From Amblyomma americanum (taxonomy: Eukaryota; Arthropoda; Arachnida; Ixodida; Ixodidae): 64,000 nt of DNA. Both the position numbers and the translations under genes were made by a program. Of the stretch, positions 59,284 to 64,000 are shown piece after piece (positions within the stretch are counted from its first letter, which is position 1; every line of letters begins with the position of its first letter). Under the pieces are notes generated by a model that worked only from the letters and a program-made list of their open reading frames with translations, had not been told where the DNA came from and made no database searches. The stretch spans positions 158,271,124-158,335,123 of the forward strand of contig NC_135498.1 of assembly GCF_052857255.1 (NCBI RefSeq), read 5' to 3'.

Positions 59284-59803
59284 ACCTGCGAAACAAGCAG
59301 AAAATGAGCGTGTGCTCGGTCCGCTGCGTCCGCTGCCAAGTGTCTCTTGAAGCCGCTGCGTCGTCCTTTTCACAGCCTCGGGTGAAGACGATGGTCACGT
59401 GGTCAGACGTAGGGGGCGTCTCCGGCGTCCAGCACAGTCGTACCAGTTTGTCAGTATCAGCTGTTTTGTTTCCCGCTGGCTTGCACTTGATATGAGGCGT
59501 ATGTGTTCACGTGCGCCTGCGAAACAAGCAGAAAATGAGCGTGTGCTCGGTCCGCTGCGTCCGCTGCCAAGTGTCTCTCGAAGCCGCTGCGTCGTCCTTT
59601 TCACAGCCTCGGGTGAAGACGATGGTCACGTGGTCAGACGTAGGGGGCGTCTCCGGCGTCCAGCACAGTCGCACCAGTTCGTCAGTATCAGCTGTTTTGT
59701 TTCCCGCTGGCTTGCACTTGATATGAGGCGTATGTGTTCACGTGCGCCTGCGAAACAAGCAGAAAATGAGCGTGTGCTCGTTCCGCTGCGTCCGCTGCGC
59801 TGC
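59284..59803 (-). repeat. 231-bp tandem monomers in the LINE 5' UTR
   Basis: AAAATGAGCGTGTGCTCG starts at 59301, 59532 and 59763, a period of 231. There are two full copies with very few differences and a partial third. The outermost copy marks the LINE 5' end. Confidence 0.93.
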
Positions 59804-61370
59804 ACAAAGTAGCCAGCCTTTATGTCCCCCTGTGGGGCTTCAAGGAGCAGGTAGCCCAAATGTTTCCACGTGTCCGTCATGATTCTATGTGGAGGCATGC
59901 GATATATGCATAATAAGGTGGCGGGCGCACGCGCCAGACCATATAGCGCCACTGATTTCCGTACTCCGCGTACATCTGATTACAACTCGCCTGGAAATCT
60001 TCCTCGTTTCTTTTCGCTTTCCTCCGAAGAGTCGCCGAAATCACCGCGCGAGGCGACCATCAAGTAGAGAAGTTGCCTGCGATGCGGAGGCCTCCAAAAC
60101 ATCTGCTCTAATGAGCGCAATTAGGAGCGCACATGAAGCCGAAGAATTCGCAGAGCCTGGGAACGCGAAGACATTAGTCCGCGCAGATGAAACTCGCGCA
60201 CATCGAGGCGGCGCTACGAGCGTCCTGGAAGTGGCAACGAGGGCCGAGGCGCGCGACATCCTCCCAAGTTTGTTTTACGACAGCGGGTGAGATGGGAACC
60301 AGGAAGAGAAGAGGCGAGCGAGTGGCCCATTTAGGGAGTGCCATTTACGGCTCCTCTAAAAGCCGTCGCACGACGGCCGACACGACCGTTGTGGTTAACC
60401 ACGAGCACTGAAGTAGTGGGATTTAGGTTGGAAGTTCCGGGTTCCGAAGAGCTTTCACGTGTTGCGCTGCATCGCGTTAGATTCGGACGCCGTTTCATAC
60501 AAGGGGCTCTTGTGGCTCCGTCGACCTGAAGAGATGGCGTAGTTCTGCGGCATGTGCCTGGGCTGAGACAGACTTGGAGCCACGCGATTTTGGAATGGCG
60601 TAATTAAGTCCGATGGCTCTAGTTGGACGTACAGCCAACTGCACAGCAAATGTATTTTTGATCTGTCACAATCGCATGTGTCTCGGATGTAAACCCCGTC
60701 TAATTAGTTTCATGCGTTTGCTTAGAAATGGTTTAGTCATATCTCTCAGCGCAGTGGAATACTGTCCTAGGGCGCAGAGCTGGTGTCAGCGTAGAAAAGG
60801 CCGTTCTCTGTGTCTTGATGTATGTGTATTCGTTGCGGGTGGGGCTCTTCTAAGCGAGGAGGCAGCGGCACTTACGCACTTTAGGCGCGAAGCTGCCGGC
60901 GCATGACACGCATAAAACAGCTGTGGCACCTGACCCAGATGCTGCAGTAGTAGCCTACGTCAGTAAGCCCCTCACAGAATGTTTTACTGTGAGCGATATG
61001 TCGCACTGGCTTTTTCACGAAGACACGGCCATTTAAACTTGGCATTTGCAGTAAAGCAAAAAATCAATGTCGCCTGAGCAAGGGTACAGTCACAACCCTC
61101 AGAAGCGCGGATGTGCAGCACGCTCAGTATGCGCTGCTAATCTGCCTTCTCAGCACACGGTTCCGCTGTTCACAAGCAATACCTAAAAGCAGTTCTCCCC
61201 AAATTCGGAAGGCTGCAGCAGGAAACTCGCCGACAGTCATGCCAGTGCCTTTGAATCTATTATTTACCGTCTTCCATAATACGACACATCTTATTTGAAT
61301 CGCACCGGTGGTCGACATGGGGCCGTCTGGATTCTCACTAGAAATTTTTACTGATAAGAACTGTTGGGCG
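59804..61370. other. No recognised gene
   Basis: Frames at 59889, 60187 and 60613 have no known motif. The sequence lies between two LINEs. Confidence 0.35.
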
Positions 61371-61374
61371 ACTT

Positions 61375-63760
61375 CTTTATAGGGTACTATATTTTTCACC
61401 CAAATAACACTGCGATTGCCGTATGCTGTCGCCCACGAAATGTATCAGACATACGCTTTCTTTATTATACAGACCCACTTCTTTCTTTTATAATTAACAA
61501 TAACTTGAATTTAATATGCGGTGGGGACCTTCATGTCGATGCGATGAAAAATGATTCCATAAAAAGTAGTCAGATATTGTTTTAAATGCCAGTGGTTTTC
61601 GAAATGCAATAAGGCTTCTCACAAAGGTAATCACTAAGTCTTCTCTCAGTGATTTATTCCAGAGCAATATCTCCTCCAAAAAAGAATAAATCATGGGCAC
61701 TACCTTGTTATGCCAGTGGCCACTTACCCACATTTTGCTGCTCCAAATTGCATGTAGGTAGCACAAAACAGCTCTCGAATAACTGTACAGTAGGCTATAC
61801 AGCACAATGTCTCCATATTTTGTGATAACATTTCGGAAACCTCCTGAAATATTTTATTATGAAATAATTATAGAACTATGCATTATGATATGCTTCGCCA
61901 AATTCTGATCATGAAATATTTATGCAAATATCGTTTATGAAATGTTTCAACGAATTCTGAAGCCAATATATGAAGGGAGTTTCCCCACGATGCTTATTAA
62001 GAGGGAAAATATTCTTAATCCAGAGGTTACACCTGAACTAAACGCTAGGATACTATAGAAAAATTTCTTATCCCAACTGTTTATCAAAAATAAGGACCCA
62101 AAAGGAGTCTTGTAAAATCGTCTGAATAAGCACTTAGCAGAGGCACGGCGCGATTATTTCACTCGCCATTTTATTTCCGCTCCAACATCCACAGATATTA
62201 TATGCGGAAGATTAAGCTCCGTGATACGTTCGAACGTTCCGCGCACAAGGTTCGTAAACTAAAGGTTAGTGATTCTGAGTTGAGCAGAAACTCGTTCGCT
62301 AATGCATCTTATAAATATTTTGTAAATAGTACAGAAAGAGCAAATGGAGAACATGATGCATTAAACCTGCCATGAAATCAGCGCTGGAGTTTCCCTCTCA
62401 TCTCAGAAAAAATGAAGTAAACAGTGTAATGATACGCTTAAAGAATAGTAGCGCTAGACGCATTGATGGGTGCATGGTAAAACTCATTGTTTATGTCGAC
62501 ATTTTTACACTGATCACTACGCGTATCTTTAGCTTTCGTGTCAGTCCAGCTGTTTTTCTCGGAAAATGCAAATTGCGCCCATTACCATAGTTATCACACA
62601 GCGATATCGATACAAATCATTTTTCTAATTCCTTGAGGAAGTGCATTTCAGTTGCTTAAGGAATTCACACTGAAACATAACCTGTTCATTGAAATCTTGT
62701 ACGGCGTTCGGAAAGGCACTGGGAATATTTTTCGATATTGCTAATCCTTTTATCGCATAAATTATCAAATACTACTTCAGAAAATGAAACGGTGATGCGG
62801 TCACGTTAATACGGCCTTATTGATAATATTACGTGCAACACAGTAGAAAGTTGGCAGGAATTGACGGCCACAGATTTCCGGAGGCGTTCGACAAGGTACC
62901 GTTTTGGTACCTGTTTGCTTAGTATGTATGTCAATCACATCATGAATTTTACTCCTTCCACACAATTCATCATTTATGCAATGATAACAGTTTTATTTGA
63001 AAGAGAAAATTTACAAGGCCTATTGGACTCCGAAAACTCCGAAAAAGATAGAAAAAGCAACAACCATCTAAGAATCAATGTATCTAAGACCAAGAGCGCC
63101 CCGTTTCGAGGCACGGGTAACGTTGTGACAAAAGAACAACTTTACATTCGAATATTACATTAATGATGCCTTCTGGAACTGCCTTATGGGACTCATGTCT
63201 GCCCTCTGGAAGTGTACTTTGGGAATTAACACAATTAACCGTGCCCTTAATTCTCTTCAACATCGATGCGGAAAATGAGCCAGAGAAGTCAATTACACTA
63301 AATCAGGCTTCACGCATGTTGCCAACAAAAGAAGTGTGCTGCCATTTCTTCTACATCGCTGGAAGTAACAAACTGAGCAATGGGGGCAACTTCAAGTATT
63401 TAAGAGTCACAATTGCCCGTAATTCACCCTGGCATAAAGATATCGACAATGCGTACTGAGACGGCTTGCTAAAAGCTGTGCTCTCCTGGAAAAAGCAAGC
63501 ATATGCAACGAGTGATCCTGACTTAATTGCGTACAAAACATTTATACGTCCATCCTAAGAGGACACTTGTGTCGTCTGGGCTCATGCCAAAGATTTCAAG
63601 TGACGAATTAGAAAGAATTCAAAGAATGGTGGCTCGTTTTATTTCGACATACTCTGCAACGGCAACGCCACGGTCACATGTTTTTTTCTTTCATACCTCA
63701 GAAGCCCCTGGTACGGGGCATTAAATGAGGGATGGGCATGGCAGTTAAACAACAATGGTC
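61375..63760 (+). pseudogene. Jockey/CR1-group LINE remnant
   Basis: The endonuclease part reads IAVCCRPRNVSDIRFLYYTD and LNLICGGDLHVDAM (61396-61583). The linker has LNPEVTPELNARI and HLAEARRDYFTRHF (about 62020-62170). The RT part has RYRFGTCLLSMYVNHIMNFT and FIIYAMITVLFE near 62960, where the YADD box is decayed to YAMI. After it come LRINVSKTKSAPFRGTG, then FKYLRVTIARNSPWHKDIDN (63385-63455) and ERIQRMVARFI. Many stops and frameshifts show an old copy. Confidence 0.72.
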
Positions 63761-63764
63761 TTGA

Positions 63765-64000
63765 TAGTGCTCTTAAAATGAATGGCGTTGATATGATGCA
63801 CGGCGTCCTGTGGTATGGTACATCATTCCCGGGATGACGTGACGAAAAAAGATCGAGGATGAGCAGAAGTTCTTGCGGCGGGGGAGTAGACGGCCTTAGA
63901 GTGACTAATACAACTTGAGAGGCGATAAGCAGGTGATATGACTTATTCTCCTAAATATGAATTATAAGACATATGAAAGAGGCACAATCGAGAAATTTTT
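63765..64000. other. No recognised feature
   Basis: Only short frames; the window ends here. Confidence 0.3.

Larger units (their letters stand above)
49853..59803 (-). mobile_element. Jockey/CR1-group LINE, almost intact, hosting a gypsy insertion
   Basis: Removing the nested gypsy element (50073-55063) leaves about 4.95 kb: 5' UTR with tandem monomers (59177-59803), ORF1 (58382-59176), ORF2 (55636-58341) and a 3' UTR that ends with CTGAATAAAG and a TTGA repeat tail at 49855-49880. The ORFs are open apart from one stop codon, so the copy is young. Confidence 0.88.

Noticed and set aside
59284..59803. CRISPR-like or satellite array
   Set aside because: A 231-bp period, few copies and a place at the LINE 5' end make it LINE promoter monomers, not spaced short repeats.

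Overview
The window looks like nuclear DNA of an arachnid, most likely a hard tick. This is inferred from a tRNA-derived SINE resembling the tick Ruka type, Penelope-like elements with a GIY-YIG domain, several Mag-like Ty3/gypsy elements, Jockey/CR1, RTE, R1-like and L1/Tx1-like LINE remnants, very long microsatellites, and a host gene split by kilobase introns. I see no bacterial operons, rRNA, CRISPR array or convincing functional tRNA.

Only one host gene is clear. On the minus strand three exons (17013-17049, 14225-14364, 9751-9843) join in phase to give the first 90 codons of a short-chain dehydrogenase/reductase. All four internal splice sites are good and the start of the Rossmann fold is intact. 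Its introns hold Penelope and SINE debris. Its first exon sits in a tandem duplication whose other copy is damaged. The rest of the gene probably lies beyond the left edge.

Layout. 1-5984: a complete but decayed Ty3/gypsy element (minus, 4-bp target duplication). 5985-9750: LINE, SINE and an unnamed repeat. 9751-17049: host gene and intron repeats. 17050-22560: SINEs, an RTE LINE split by a SINE, and a LINE 3' end. 22560-23602: a minisatellite, an uninterrupted (TCG)241 and a (TTG)n tract. 23597-29841: a second gypsy element (plus), itself invaded by an LTR-like block and a LINE tail, followed by (TG)176. 30221-39777: LINE tails, a second SINE type, a nearly full-length Penelope-like element and an RNase H fragment. 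39778-41050: the 3' end of another gypsy lineage, then a stray gag piece. 41400-43520: an L1/Tx1-like LINE. 43740-47190: a heavily rearranged gypsy copy. 48005-49852: repeats. 49853-59803: an almost intact LINE (minus) whose 3' UTR was entered by a young gypsy element (50073-55063) with identical LTRs. 59804-64000: unrecognised sequence, then a decayed LINE (plus).

The most interesting observations are: the young gypsy element whose reverse transcriptase has lost both active-site motifs while its LTRs are still identical; the LINE with about 231-bp 5' tandem monomers and one in-frame stop; gag zinc knuckles lacking the second cysteine in two related elements; the duplicated first exon of the host gene; and the (TCG)241 array. 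I found nothing that supports a new multi-gene system. The window is best read as layered transposable elements around part of one metabolic gene.
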